Shown here piece by piece: positions 37,281 to 49,075 of a DNA stretch of 64,000 nucleotides. The notes under the pieces were generated by a model. The model was not told the origin of the DNA and did no database searches. It saw only the letters and a program-made list of their open reading frames with translations. The first letter of the stretch is position 1, and each line of letters opens with the position of its first letter. The position numbers and the translations under genes are program-made. Source of the DNA: Azolla pinnata (Eukaryota > Streptophyta > Polypodiopsida > Salviniales > Salviniaceae); the NCBI GenBank assembly GCA_037176905.1, contig JBBBWG010000002.1:85647-149646 (forward strand), written 5' to 3'.

Positions 37281-39267
37281 AAGAAGAAGAAGAAGAAGAC
37301 AGTTGACATACCTTTGGAAAAACTTCTAACAAATTTATTAGTTATGTTTTAACGCCTGCTAGAATCAGAATTACGAATTAGTTTCCAATTTTATCTCGCA
37401 CCAAAACGAACACCCGGTTCGTTGATTGACACCAAACTGATTAGATTTCTGAAAGTTACTGCCTTCTGTTAATCGAATACAATAAGGGAATCGATCAGCA
37501 AACAACATGCGCCGGGAAGTAGGAAGCAAGTGGTAAATAGCAGGTTGGAAGATTATGAATCGAGGAAACATGAGAAGAGACGGATGGAAGCGATTAGCAA
37601 GCAAGAGAAGGATCGAATCGATTGGCAGGAAGTAGTCAACTACTAAGTGACAAAAACTAGGCGTTAAATCCGTAATATTTCTAGATTTACCAGGCGTAGA
37701 GAAGTGAATTAAGAAATTTGTCTGGAGTTTTTCTGATAATCCTCCCTAATATCGTTCTTTCAATCTTTGGCATACAGACTTTACAAATGTCGGAGAAAAC
37801 CTGCGACTGGCATGGAATGCATATTGAGCCCGGAGAGTAGGAGAAATATTCGGTGGAGAGGAAAAAAGAGCCTCAGCCGCGTCAACTGGCCTTTTTCACA
37901 GTGTTCACACTCGCTTGCCAATGGCTTTTTTCTGGCCTTTTTGACCGGAAAGCGATCGTCATGCGTCTCCTCGAGCTCCTGTAAGATCGCAGTTCCGTCC
38001 GTATGACATCACAAGTTCTTTCATCTCAGTGTTGTTGATGATGATGTTGTTGATGTTGTTGATGATGATGTTGTCGATGATGTGTTGGCCTCCTATTGAC
38101 ATCCTATGTGTGAACGCGCCCAATAGTCGGCAAAACTTTAATAAATTTATAGAACGAAATCGGTTGGTTGCAGTTGCATGGGTTTGTCAAGAATGATGTC
38201 AGACGGACTTGTTCGCGTCAGATCTTCTTAGCATGCCGACTTTCCGTGGCTTTTGTTTTATCGTCCGCGTGTATTTTTGTCCTCGCGACTTCACTCGTAG
38301 AAGAAGATTCGCCTTTCTTTTTTCCGAGTCTCTTCTGCTGAATCAAGGCTTACAAAGAGCCAGTCTGGAGGATTAGTATGTTTTGGCACATAACATTCCT
38401 GAGCGGTGCCGACGAAATGCCTTCCAGATGTTAGAGACGATTTTTCTCGCTCAGGAATTGCTAAATATATCACATCTGGAAGCTTGAATGCCTTGCACGT
38501 GTCTGGCTCAGATTGCTTCTTCATTTGGCATTTGTTATTTCAGACCATTGTGAGAATGACATCAAAACCCATTGACGAATCAGAGAGTATTTATGCTATA
38601 GCATCGAGTGATACGATGATTTCTTTTTTTGGAAGAGTGCATCAACACATGTCGGAATTGCACGATCCTGTAATTCCTTTTTTCGTCGGAGTTTAATCCT
38701 GATTAAACTTGATTAACTCAAGAATCACAAATGTTCTAGTAGTAGCCTGATTGAAACATGTATCTTGCTCTCTTTTCCATTTTGTTTAACAAATCTCATT
38801 CATACCTCTTGGTCCACCATTTTTGTTTTCCTTCATTCGCTTTTCTCGCCGTCGTCATCTGTGATGCGATCTGAACAAGCCCCTCGATTCTGACTACTAA
38901 ATACAAATCAAATTACAAGATTCTAGGAATCAGATTATGAATCATGAGAACCCTAATACAAAGATTCTAGGAATCCCATATACAAGCACATGCACCCTCC
39001 ACTTCAATTTTTTTTGACATCGAGTGCATCCCCAAGTCATGCAATTCACACAATCTGGACCCCACACTTCAGAATAAACATTGCAGGTATTCATTGAAGC
39101 CTTTCTTTGATCAAAACCAAGTGTCTCAAAGTCCCTATATCCTCCCGTCAATGAATTTCCGTGTTATACGAAAAAGCAACGATGATAAAGAGGGCCACAA
39201 ATATTGAGGCGTTTTGAGCCATTAGATTAAGGTGATTGAAAGTATAACTTTAGTTTACTTGCACGTG

Positions 39268-40096
39268 TAAACCATAAGAATAAATAATTGTCATAGGATT
39301 TGAAAATAAGACTTGTATTAGTTGAAATCTGGGACGTTTCCAAAGGTTCAAGCACTTCTCAAAATGATTATTGTAGCCAGCTAATCTATAAGAAAAATCG
39401 AAACAAAGAGTTGCATATTTTCTATTGTTGTTGTTGAGGCTGACTCAACCCTAACCTTAAAACGGAAACCCTAAACCTAAACCCCATGTTTTAGCAGAGC
39501 ACAGCCTGGTCTCCACTATTGTTCCTCCTAGCTCACCCCTAACTTCTCCGCTGTCATTGGATTGTTTTCGTAACAGCCATCTTGTATTATGTCTTGGAAT
39601 GATATCTATCATCCTTTTTGTAACAGCATTGTATATACACTACACTTACATTGTATCTTGGAATGACATACAATGTTGTTACAAAACAAGATACAATACA
39701 AGATGGGTTACAAAAACGATCCAATGTCAGACTTCAACAAACAAGTAGGTTGTATTCAAAATGTTGTTAACAAAAAGTATGACAGGCGTCATTCCAAGTT
39801 AGAAGTTAGAGGGTGCATTAGGAGTAGCAACAGCGGGGACCAGGCAGTGCTCTGCTAAAACATGGGGTTTAGGTTTAGAGTTTCGGCGTTAAGGTTAGGC
39901 TTGCGTCGGCCTCGGCAGCATCAGTAGAAAAAATACAACTCTTTGTTTCGATTTTTCTTATAGATTAGCTTGCTACAATAGTCATTTTGTGAAGTGCTTG
40001 AGCCTTGGAAAATGAACGCATCAAAACCTATCTTGAATTCAATCAATACTTGTCTTGTTTTCAAATCTCGAGACAATTATTTATTCTTTTGGTTTA
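39268..40096. mobile_element. Foldback (long inverted repeat) element, 829 bp
   Basis: The left arm reads TAAACCATAAGAATAAATAA...; the reverse complement of the right end reads TAAACCAAAAGAATAAATAA.... Matching continues inward over about 300 bp, through TAATCTATAAGAAAAATCGA, CTAAACCTAAACCCCATGTT and TTAGCAGAGCAC. A further paired block follows (CTGTCATTGGATTGTTTTCG against its partner near 39690-39730). Arm identity by eye is about 80-85%. The element encodes nothing I recognise. This resembles a foldback or MULE-type non-autonomous element. Confidence 0.85.
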
Positions 40097-40117
40097 GGGA
40101 TAATTGGTAGTTTTCCA

Positions 40118-40170
40118 GTTTAGAATTAGTAGTTTCTTCCAATTCAAGGAAGAAACTACTAATTCTAAAC
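40118..40170. repeat. Perfect 23-bp hairpin with 7-nt loop
   Basis: The left arm 40118-40140 begins GTTTAGAATTAGTAGTTTCT and the right arm 40148-40170 is its exact reverse complement. The loop is AATTCAA. It starts about 20 bp beyond the foldback element. Confidence 0.95.
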
Positions 40171-40754
40171 ACAGCCATACATCGGTGAACTAGTGGTGGG
40201 TACACTAATTCAAGAAAAATTATTTATGTTGCATCTTTCCCCACATCTCCGCTGCAATAAGTTGTACACAAGGTATGTACTCAGCAGGCCTTGAAAAGCT
40301 TTGAAATGTCATATATTTCAGAATGGGATTCAGCGAAACACATCACAAGAAGAAAATACCTGAATTCCTCGGAAGTTCATTCATTCTAAACAAACGTAGA
40401 CATGAACCTTGAAGCTATGCACCTGCACATGCACTCGACCGCACATTATCAATTAATATGCAATGCAGGTTCAGGGGTATAATAGAAGCTTGTTGAGAAT
40501 GGCATTACAATCGCATCTGAATCCCCTGAACAAAAGAGACCACATTGCGTTGGTGCGAGCGGTTCTTCTCTTTCCTTTGTAGACAACGCTCCTCTTGAAC
40601 AGTAACCCGGGTCACTCTCGCAAACATTTCAAGAATCTTGTTTGTCCTCCAAATTTTCGTTCTTCCAAAAGCAGAACATACTCAAAATGGAGGCATAAAT
40701 TACATGGAAGCAAAACAGAAAAACAGTTTAAAGGAAAGGGGCGTGCAGCTTGGA

Positions 40755-42726
40755 TCAGACATTTTTGAGTTTAGCCATCTTGGAAGGAGGCCATCTCCCC
40801 TTCTTTCGGAGGTGCCGCTTTCTTACCAACCTCTTCCTGCGAAGCTCTGCGCGCTTCTGTTTCTTCTTCAAGATGTCAGCCTCAGATTCAAGCTTCAGAC
40901 CCCCCACCGACGAAGCATCCCCATCTGCACCATCACCCTCTTTTGCTGTTTCTTTGACCTCAAGAGGAGATTCAGTTGTCAAGACCTGAACAATCATTGC
41001 ACGCGCCACAGGTAGCATGCATTCCTTGCGGATCGTAAGGTGCTGGGCACCAAAGCTTGAACCTTTGGAAATATGCAGTAGACAGAGCCAAGATTTCAAC
41101 ACATGCTAGTTGTTGCACATAAAATCCCAACAAAGAAAAGTTACTGAACAGAAAATTTGAAAGTGACACATATCGTTGACGGTCTCGTCTGCTCTCTTTA
41201 TTCAGCTAAAAGGCATAGTAGATCTAGGCTAAGCATATACTTAAAGAAGTCAGAAGGATCAGGAATATTTAACAAAAGATTTGTGAGTCCAAAACAGTGA
41301 GCTTTTAGTGAAGAAGGTATGGTCTAAGAACACATACGAAACAACAAAAGATTTGTGAGTCCAAAACAATGAGCTTTAGTAAAGAAGGTTTGATCCAAGA
41401 ACACTCATGAGACGTGGACAAGATAGTTTGCAAGCAAAATAATAACGAAAAACATCCAGAAAACTATCCTTTCTGACAAGGACCGAAAGATACCCATTGC
41501 TTGTTTAATATGTTTTCAGAACTCAAATGCGTTATTAGTAGATCCGTAAGGTACTTTCTTCCAATGATTAATAACGAATTTGAAGAACTTTATCCAAATT
41601 ATTGGCCAGATTAAATAGGACTATATTTTGATGAAACCTCTTTCAATGCTCAACAAATCAGTAGGATACAGTTTGAACTCCCTGGCCTCTTTTCTATGGA
41701 TAGCTTTCAGATGTATTTCCAGAAAAAAAGACTTCTTTGCCATTGAGATGAAGAAGAGTGCAAAACAAATAGCACTTTTCAGGCAAGACTTCAATCCTTT
41801 CATATCAGATTTACTAGAAGAATGAAAGGAATTTGTGAAAATTTCCAAAGGATTAAGAAGAGAAGAAAAGACTGACAAAAATCAGTCCGATTATAAATAA
41901 ATCTTCAGGAACTAAGTGAAATTACTAATATCATAGGCATGCAAATGGCTGCAAAATTTAAAGAAATGTTAAAAGGTCACGAAACAGAAGAGAACATTTA
42001 AAGGCTTCAAAAATCCCTTCACATTTGTTTCCATGGATTAGAAAGCCAAATTCCTTCCACAATTGAAAGAGAAATTACCTGTAGAGTTGTCAAACAAAAC
42101 ACTGATCGACATGAACAACAAAAGATCCGTTTTTTATTTCTGGAAAAAAAAAATCATGCTTGATGTTTCGTGAAAATGATGAAGACAGCGGTCTCTCGGA
42201 CGATTGGCTGGATAGTATTAAGATAGAGGCACAAAACGATGCATTCTTCCCCGTTTTGTTTTCCAGAATTTTTGAGTTTAAGCAAATCATCTTGCGAACG
42301 GCTGTTTCGCGCATGATTGGCTGGGTTCTACTGAGATAAGAGGCACAAAAAACAATGCATTCTTCCCCGCTTTTGTTTTTTCCAGAACTTTTGAGTTCAA
42401 GCAAATCATCTTGCGAGCGGCTGTTTCGCGCATGACCGGCCGGATTTCTACTGAGATAAGAGGCACAAAACGATGCATTCTTCCCCGATTGTGCTTTCCC
42501 CCCAGAACTTTTGAGTTTAGGCGAATCAGTTGAGCAATGCATACGTAGCTATGGAGATCGATCGGGCGAATAGAAGCTTACCGTAAGAATGAAGCGAGGC
42601 GCAACCAGGAGAAAAAGAAGGAGCCGAAGCGGACGCGGATGCCAAGGATGAGGAGGGCGAGGGAGCGCAGGAAGAGGAAGCAGGGAATCGAACAGAAGCG
42701 AGGCCGGCCATGGCCACAGTCGCCAT
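40755..42726 (-). CDS. PSRP5: Plastid ribosomal large-subunit protein PSRP5 (cL37)
   Basis: Coding exons in order are 42726-42582 and 41062-40755, joined in phase 1, giving 150 residues, close to the Arabidopsis length. The first roughly 50 residues are Ser/Ala/Pro-rich with few acidic residues (MATVAMAGLASVRFPASSSC), a typical chloroplast transit peptide. The middle is Glu/Asp-rich, and the last 40 residues (LRRKRLVRKRHLRKKGRWPP then SKMAKLKNV) match the highly conserved basic C-terminus of the plastid-specific ribosomal protein. It is a nuclear-encoded component of the chloroplast 50S subunit that contacts rRNA. A strong acceptor (TCGTCTGCAG) ends 3 nt before the ATG, and a good donor lies at 43664, so an upstream leader exon is likely. 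The coding intron is about 1.5 kb and carries internal duplications. Confidence 0.92.
41270..41412. repeat. Direct duplication of about 72 bp in the PSRP5 intron
   Basis: Two near-identical copies carry AACAAAAGATTTGTGAGTCC, AAAACA(G/A)TGAGCTTT, AGTGAAGAAGGT/AGTAAAGAAGGT and CCAAGAACAC-like ends. They begin near 41270 and 41343. Confidence 0.8.
42160..42530. repeat. Tandem triplication of about 117 bp in the PSRP5 intron
   Basis: Three copies each contain GATGCATTCTTCCCC, TTTTGAGTT(T/C)AAGCAAATCA, TCTTGCGA.CGGCTGTTTCGC and TACTGAGATAAGAGGCACAA in order. The outer copies are partial. The reading frames through it are repeat-driven and not genes. Confidence 0.85.
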
Positions 42727-42799
42727 GAGCTGCAGACGAACAAGATCCACAAAACGTCGTTCGAAAAAACTTATCTGTTTTCTTCTGCACATGAATGCC

Positions 42800-43060
42800 A
42801 TGCATCCATGGATGGCATGCGCATGGATGCATGCATGCATGCAGCATATGTGTGCATGCGCATGAGGCATGCCACATCCGCGTCATGCATCTATGGGTCG
42901 GCCGCATGCACATGGATGCATGCATGGGCACATAGCTGGAGGCATGTATGCATGCGTCCCGTGCATGCGTGCATATGTGCATGATCCATTACGTATGTGG
43001 ATGTGCATGTGTGCGTGGGCGTGTCCGAGGTATGTATGCATGCATGCATGATGTCGATCT
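42800..43060. repeat. GCATGCATG-rich tetranucleotide array
   Basis: Broken CATGCATGCATG and GTGCATGCGC units are scattered across about 260 bp, more diverged than the other arrays in the window. Confidence 0.75.
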
Positions 43061-43346
43061 GGATCTGCGCATGTTTTGCATGCACTGCGTGCATGCCGAT
43101 CTGAGCATATATCAATCAAACAACCCTTGTGCATCGATGCTGCACGCTGTTTCGATCGTTTTAATCTGTATCGAACAGGGGCACATTCGGCGATTTTAAT
43201 TCGACATCGGGGGGGGCTTTCGATAGCGTCGAATCGACTGTTCAGAGTTCCAACCAGCAGCCTTAAGCGAAAGGTATTGTATCCCGTCGAGACGCATGCA
43301 CGTGTGCATATGTCGACATGCATCTTGTCGATCTAAACAGCGATAT

Positions 43347-43542
43347 GTATGTATGTATGCAATCGGTGAGTTTGTATGTATGTATGTATGCTAATGCATC
43401 GATATGTATACAAATAAGTGCATGTGCATGTGTCGCGCATCTGGATGAGTTTGTTATGCATGCATGTGTATGTATGTATGTATGTATGTATGTATGTATG
43501 TATGTGTGTATGTATGTATGTATGTATGTATGTATGTATGCA
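43347..43542. repeat. (ATGT)n array
   Basis: TATGTATGTATG runs occur at 43347-43360, 43375-43392 and, as a long uninterrupted block, at 43465-43542 with one TGTG break. Confidence 0.9.
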
Positions 43543-43720
43543 AGTGGTATGCATGTAATGAAATGAAAGTTAGGCCATTTTCTGCTTAACCTCACCAAAC
43601 CCTAACCCTAATTGTAGTGTTTATAAAGAGATGATGAAGAATCACCAAAGCATCCAAACTCTACCTGCAATTGAAACCCAACAGCGGCTTCCAAGTAGTC
43701 GTCGTGAGGGTCTCGTCTCG

Positions 43721-44269
43721 TTTTGAGGCTGTAAAAACGAGAGAAAAGAATTACCAGATCAACTGAAAATTGCATTCAAACATTTGCTTTGCCTGATGAT
43801 CTTCTTACTCACTCATTCATGAGCATGATCTGCTTCTTCCAAAAAAATGTGACTTAATTACACAACCTCCCAACAAAAGAAAACGGGAAATGGCACAGCA
43901 CATTCTCATAATAACTAGCAAGGAAGTGTGTGTTGCAGCCCTCCCCGATGGCCTCTTCATTCAGCTGGGTGTAGTTTTAACATTCTGGTGGTAAGTTAAA
44001 TTCTTATTGATGGAATGGATCCTGTTTTGGAGAAAAACAAAAATTTACAGGTTGGGATGATACATTTATCATACATACACAGAAGGAAATACGGAATGAA
44101 ATCAATGTAGATTTTTCGAAGCAAATTGTGCCATCCAATGGTGACCTGACTCATCATTTGTGAACAAGAGCACTCGATTTACTCCGAATGAATGGCTTTT
44201 TTTCTGGGAATCAAAAACAATGTGATAAATTCTGATATACCATGCCATTTTGCATGAGATAATCTTCTT
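43721..44269. other. Intergenic region between PSRP5 and the HAD gene
   Basis: It probably holds the PSRP5 promoter on the left and the HAD-gene 3' UTR on the right. No gene is seen. Confidence 0.4.
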
Positions 44270-47200
44270 TCATTCTGGAAGACCCGAGACATTTTCCTGG
44301 GATCTTATTGCAGCTTCAATGAGCTTTTGAACTTCAGATAATGCCTTTACCTTGAAATGGGGTTGTTCTTCATGTGAAAGACCTGTCAAATCATATCTGT
44401 CTGTCTCATCCAAGAGGCATGTCAGTGCCCCAGCACGGTTCCCACACACAACCTGCACCAACAAAATTTTGTCATTTGATTACTTGAGAATCTCAGTTCC
44501 TATGCATGCATGCATGCCTTTTGTATGCTAAACAACCTTGGATCCCTGAATCATAAGTTGTTCTACAGATACCTATGTAAACAAATACAGTTGAGACGGA
44601 TTACAACAATGCGACTGCAGTAACAGAAAACAATACATAGAATATTCAATTTTAGCATTACAGCAATTCCTGTATGATCTGGTCTGTTCATCATGTACAC
44701 ACTGATCTGGTCTGATTGGCATTTACATACCTACCTACAAATAACACATTTCATTATAACACATAATATTTTATACAAACATACACTATAAATAATACAA
44801 ACAACCGTTAGCTCTAAAATGTTACAAATAGTACTTAGTAAATTTCTTCAGAAAGAGACAGCTTCCTGTCAGCACTGAATATTACAACATGTGAAGCTTT
44901 ACAACATATAAACTATAGCATTATGTAGAATCTTCAAGTATGCAAATGATAGTGAAAAAATATGTGCAAGGAACCAAACGATAACTTAACATTAGCTCAT
45001 TAAGGAATCAATAGTCCAGAAAAAAAAAATGCTGATAGTTTAACACTAACTCATCAAACTTACATCATCCTTAAGACTGTCTCCCACCATCATGACTTCT
45101 GCAGGAGGAACATTCCAAGACTTGCAAATATGAAGAAATGGAGCCGGATGGGGTTTGTAAGGAAAAAATTCTCTGCCTAATGCTGGATGAAATTCCTTCA
45201 ACTGGTGCGTTAAAAATCACGAATGAATTACGAAATATTAATGATTGTATAGAGAAAAATGGCTATGACAAGATTGACATTGTCAAAGATGATAGCTTTT
45301 TCAATGCACGCCGTGGTCATTATAAGATTCTAATCTTGACTTTTAACAAGGGATTATATGACATTTTCTTAGATTAATTCAGTGATTTTTCCATCAATTC
45401 TTGCATGACACCCTTGTTTATAGTTGTATATTACAAGATCATAATATGAATATTTGATTTGTTGAACTAACAAAATTAGCTATTATTTATTCAAACAAAA
45501 CCAAAATAACAAGTCAAGTATTAAGAATTTTCGAATGAATAATTCCACTCCCATGATGTATTAATAGATATTACTAGTGATAAAAATTCCATGTTTACTA
45601 ACGATTTCTTGACTCAAGCCTTATGGAAGCTAGAACTAGCTTGAACATGATTCTCACAAATCATCCTTAATTTAATGAACAAATTACAGAGGACAATGTT
45701 CGAGCATATGTAACAGAAACACCCTCTAAATAGGAACATATTCTTCTATCATAGGGTTTTGTGCTTATATCTTGAAACAGACATGAGCTAGCACTTCAAA
45801 TAGTCCTTTTTGGAAAAGGAGTTGATATATGATATTCCATGTTATCACACACTTTACATGCAAATGTGGGAATCCAGATGGATAACCAAGGCCTTGACCG
45901 AACAGAGGATGATAAAATTTTGATAAGTCAAGTTGTTACCCATTTTGAACCATTTTGATTACTGTATTTATGTGTATTTATATGTATTTATCTGTATTCA
46001 TGGTTTACGAAGTATTATGGTAAGATGTAAGAAGTTAACCCCACTCACAAATTTACCAGCCTTCTATTCTTACAGCATATATACATTCCCCATAGTCGGG
46101 CCTTTTTTCTCCAGCTCATGTGAGCAGTTGGTCGCAAGAATGTTACCCATACACGAGACTGAGTTTGGTTGTGATCATTGGACGGTTCATTAGCAAGGGA
46201 AGCCCTTTCCTAAACAATGCAACGCTTTTGTGTAGTTATTAAAGTTTTAGACCTAGTTTCATGATCACCTTTCTTCGATATTTGAATTAGCTATTCAATA
46301 TTTAAATGAAGGTTGCAGCCATTTTTTCTTGTTTTCGGCATTATGACTATGTGCATGAAATTAACCTTGCGAAATTGTGGCCATTTGACTTCTATGCCGT
46401 GTTTGTTCATTCAGTTATCACCTTATATTATCCCATGGTGTCAGATATTCATCTTGTGTTCAACATTTCTGGAGATAATTCCATTGTCATAATAGATCTG
46501 TCGTATATCTTCTCTTGTAAATAATGTAAACTAAACTCTCGTATAAAACATTTCAAGAAAAAACTAGGCCGAAGATGCATAATCATGCTAATGAGATGTC
46601 TTAGGTTCAGGTCCTCTTACTTCAAGGGTTGCCTTTCAGGTAGCCTTCGGCTTTGTAGCCATAATGCAATGCAAGTGATAAAATACTACCAGAAAATGGA
46701 TCTAACAAGAGATAAAAACAAAAATCTTGCACAATCAAACAAACTCTAAGATGTAAGATTTTAAAAAATCCTAAAAACGCAAAAGCCCTAAGATCGCAGC
46801 AGAGCCAAAACCCTAAAAACGATTAAACCTCCCAATTTCTCGGCATAAATTGTCATTTGGGCAGAGAGAGAGAGAGAGAATGAGACTGACCCCAAAACGC
46901 GAATGGAAGAAATCAACCGACTCCTTGACATTCCTCGTGATTATGCCTCGTCTGCTCCAATTGAGAATGGAATCCAAGTTAACGTGAGAGAGAAATCTCA
47001 AATCCAAACTGCAGGGCTGCAATTATTCATTTTACCTCATGTTTCTGGAATCAAGAAATTTGCAGAGCTCAAATGCACCTGTACACGTGTAAAAGCATAC
47101 ACACATAAGCTATCAAAACCCAGAAAAGGTGCTGTAACCAAGCTAATAAAGGTCGTCCTCAACTATTTAGATTCTCGTATGGTGGTACGAAGGCCAATGG

Positions 47201-47996
47201 GAGCCAACAAACCCTAACTATCATTACTGATCATTTAAAACCCCAACTGTTAGCATCGTTGATTCAACACCCTAACTAACAATTTTCACTGGTCGTGAAA
47301 AACACTAGCTGCCATGATCGTTCATCATTGATCATCAAAACCCTTCTGGCATGATTGTTATCGGTTGCATAGTGTTGGATTATCATATTCCTGCTGCCGG
47401 GATAAGGTTTCTAGCTCCACGAACCCAAGCCTAATTGTACCTCGGAAGCATGAAAGAGTTGATTTTGAAAACGTATTAGCAGCGAAGGCTCGCCATTGCA
47501 GCTCGGAAACATAGAGGTCAGTCAATCTTTATTCTGTATCACAGGTGTTCTACTGTAATGGACAGTTACCAAAGCAGCTGGAAATGGGAACAGAACGCTG
47601 CTGGCATTCAGACTGTGTTTCTTACTGATCTGATTGTTTTAGCTGAGGGAGAGAGAGAGAGAGAGGACCAAGAAGAGAAGGGAAGCTCAGAATTTCATGA
47701 AACGAAGCTATACCCGGCATGATTTGGAGGCGATGGCGAGCTTCTTCCTCGTAGCGCGCTATGGTCTGGAAGGCCTTCGTCTGCTGTGGGGCGGGCCATT
47801 GATGGATCTCATGGAGGAGGTCGACATGAGAGCCGGAGCGGAGAGCCGGATGCTCCGAGCCGAGCACATCGATGTAGATCTGCTTGAAATCGAGGACAGG
47901 GACGGTGAGAGTTCCATCCATGTCGAACACGATCCCGCGGAGTCGTCGGAGCCGGGCGGCAGAGGCAGCAGCGGAATGAGAGACGGCCATGGCCAT
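44270..47996 (-). CDS. HAD-superfamily hydrolase (At2g33255-like)
   Basis: Exons in coding order are 47996-47714, 47078-47036 (43 nt), 46951-46891 (61 nt), 45201-45064 and 44452-44270, giving 235 residues. HAD motif I is GIVFDMDGTLTVPV (nucleophile Asp and acid Asp), motif II is RRGIITRNV with its Thr, motif III is the Lys of YKPHPAP, and motif IV is VMMVGDSLKDDV. The ELCKFLDSRN and HPALGREFFPYKP segments and the tail CGNRAGALTCLLDE match the Arabidopsis protein as I remember it. It is a small phosphatase-type enzyme with an unknown substrate, probably cytosolic or plastidic. The start is ATG 47996 (MAMAVSHSAAASAARLRRLR); the frame is open far upstream only because of triplet repeats. Intron 3 is about 1.7 kb, AT-rich, with no recognised exon. 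Confidence 0.92.
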
Positions 47997-48039
47997 TGGA
48001 AATGACCAAAAGAGAAGGAAGCTCGAGTCTTCTTCGACG

Positions 48040-48075
48040 GCACCTGCTTCTTCTTCTTCTTCTTCTTCTTCTTCT

Positions 48076-48111
<36 letters not shown>

Positions 48112-49075
48112 GTCTGCAGCAGCTCCTGGTTCTGCTGCTGCAGCTCAGAGCTCCTTTCACAGCGCCATGTCTGCTGCTTCAGAGTCCTTATTTTCTTCTT
48201 CTTCTTCTTCTTCTTCTTCTTTCTTCTTCTTCTTCTTCTTTCTTCTTCTTTCTTCTTCTTTTTCTTCCTTCTTCTTCTTCTTCTTTCTTCTTCTTTCTTC
48301 TTCTTCTTCTTCTTCCCTTTTTTTGTGAAGAGGTCGCGTGTTCGAATCGTGCCACAACCCCCCTCACACTTTTTTTGACCTTTTTGTTTTTTTTGTTGTT
48401 GTTGTTGTTGATCTATATCATATTCAAAGTTCAGACCAAGCCCAACTCCCATGTGATGATGATGTTGCTGTTGATGATGTTGTTGTTGTTGGTGGTGATG
48501 CCGCTCATGATGATGTTGATGATGCTGTTGATGATGCTGTTGATGATGATGTTGATGATGTTGTTGATGATGAGCATGAGGATGAGCATGGCAGTGATGT
48601 CGTTGGCAGCTGTTGATGATGAGGATGATGAGAAGGATGAAGATGATACTATTGATGGTGGTGGTGGTGATGGTGGTGATGTTGCTGGCAGCTATTGATG
48701 ATGAGGATGAGCATGATGTTGATGATGCTACTAATGATGTTGTCGTCGTCGTCATCGTCGTTGTTGTTGTTGATGATGATGATGGTGGTGGTGGTGGTGG
48801 TGGTGGTGAGGATGAGGATGAGGATGAGGATATTGTTGATTATGATGATGTTGATGATGATGAGGATGAGGATGATGTTGACGATGTTGCTGACTATGCT
48901 ACTGATGATGTCATTGTTGCTGTTGATGATGAGATTACGATGATGATGATGCTGATGATGCTAATGGTGATGACAATGCTAATGATGCTACTAGTGATGC
49001 CATTGTTGTTGTTGCTGATGCTGATGATGCTACTAATGATGCCATTGTTACTGATGATGATGATGATGCCTACGA
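48040..49075. repeat. Triplet-repeat block: (TTC)n, (GTC)n, then (GAT/GTT)n
   Basis: TTC and CGT runs lie at 48045-48110, TTC with phase slips at 48194-48318, and GTT/GAT mixtures at 48395-49075. They produce long open frames on both strands (Lys/Glu, Asp/Val, Leu/Met), which are artefacts. The TTC run is GAA on the HAD gene strand and begins about 50 bp upstream of its ATG. Confidence 0.9.

Larger units (their letters stand above)
37281..40754. other. Intergenic region with a foldback element
   Basis: A GATGATGTTGTTG triplet run lies at 38030-38080. The stretch 38090-39260 shows no supported gene. The foldback element occupies 39268-40096 and a perfect hairpin 40118-40170. The sequence from 40171 to 40640 is plain, and the PSRP5 3' UTR probably begins to its right. 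Confidence 0.5.
42727..43720 (-). promoter_or_regulatory. Probable PSRP5 leader intron and leader exon
   Basis: The inferred leader exon ends at 43665 (TTGCAG before GTAGAG) and the intron runs from 43664 to the acceptor at 42730 (TCGTCTGCAG), three bases before the ATG. The intron of about 935 bp contains two tetranucleotide arrays. The 5' end of the leader exon is not determined; a TTTTTACAG just above 43720 could be another acceptor. CCCTAACCCTAA lies at about 43602-43613. Confidence 0.5.

Noticed and set aside
39450-39890. CCCTAAACC/GGTTTAGGG stretches as a true interstitial telomere
   Set aside because: They are only one or two units long and sit at mirrored positions in the foldback element, so they are part of its arms.
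45138-45377. Small plus-strand frame starting MEPDGVCKEKILCLMLDEIP
   Set aside because: It overlaps HAD exon 4 on the opposite strand and continues into intron; it has no family features.
48329-48352. tRNA T-arm or Pol III B-box-like sequence (GTCGCGTGTTCGAATCGTGCC)
   Set aside because: The rest of a tRNA (acceptor and anticodon stems, A box) is not found at the right distance; the left flank is TTC repeat. At best it is a SINE or tRNA fragment. A similar fragment at 25309-25335 was rejected for the same reason.
47997-48755. N-terminal extension of the HAD protein by about 250 residues
   Set aside because: The extra sequence is Lys/Glu, Gln/His and Thr runs from triplet repeats. The family starts near ATG 47996, and no conserved targeting or domain sequence lies upstream.
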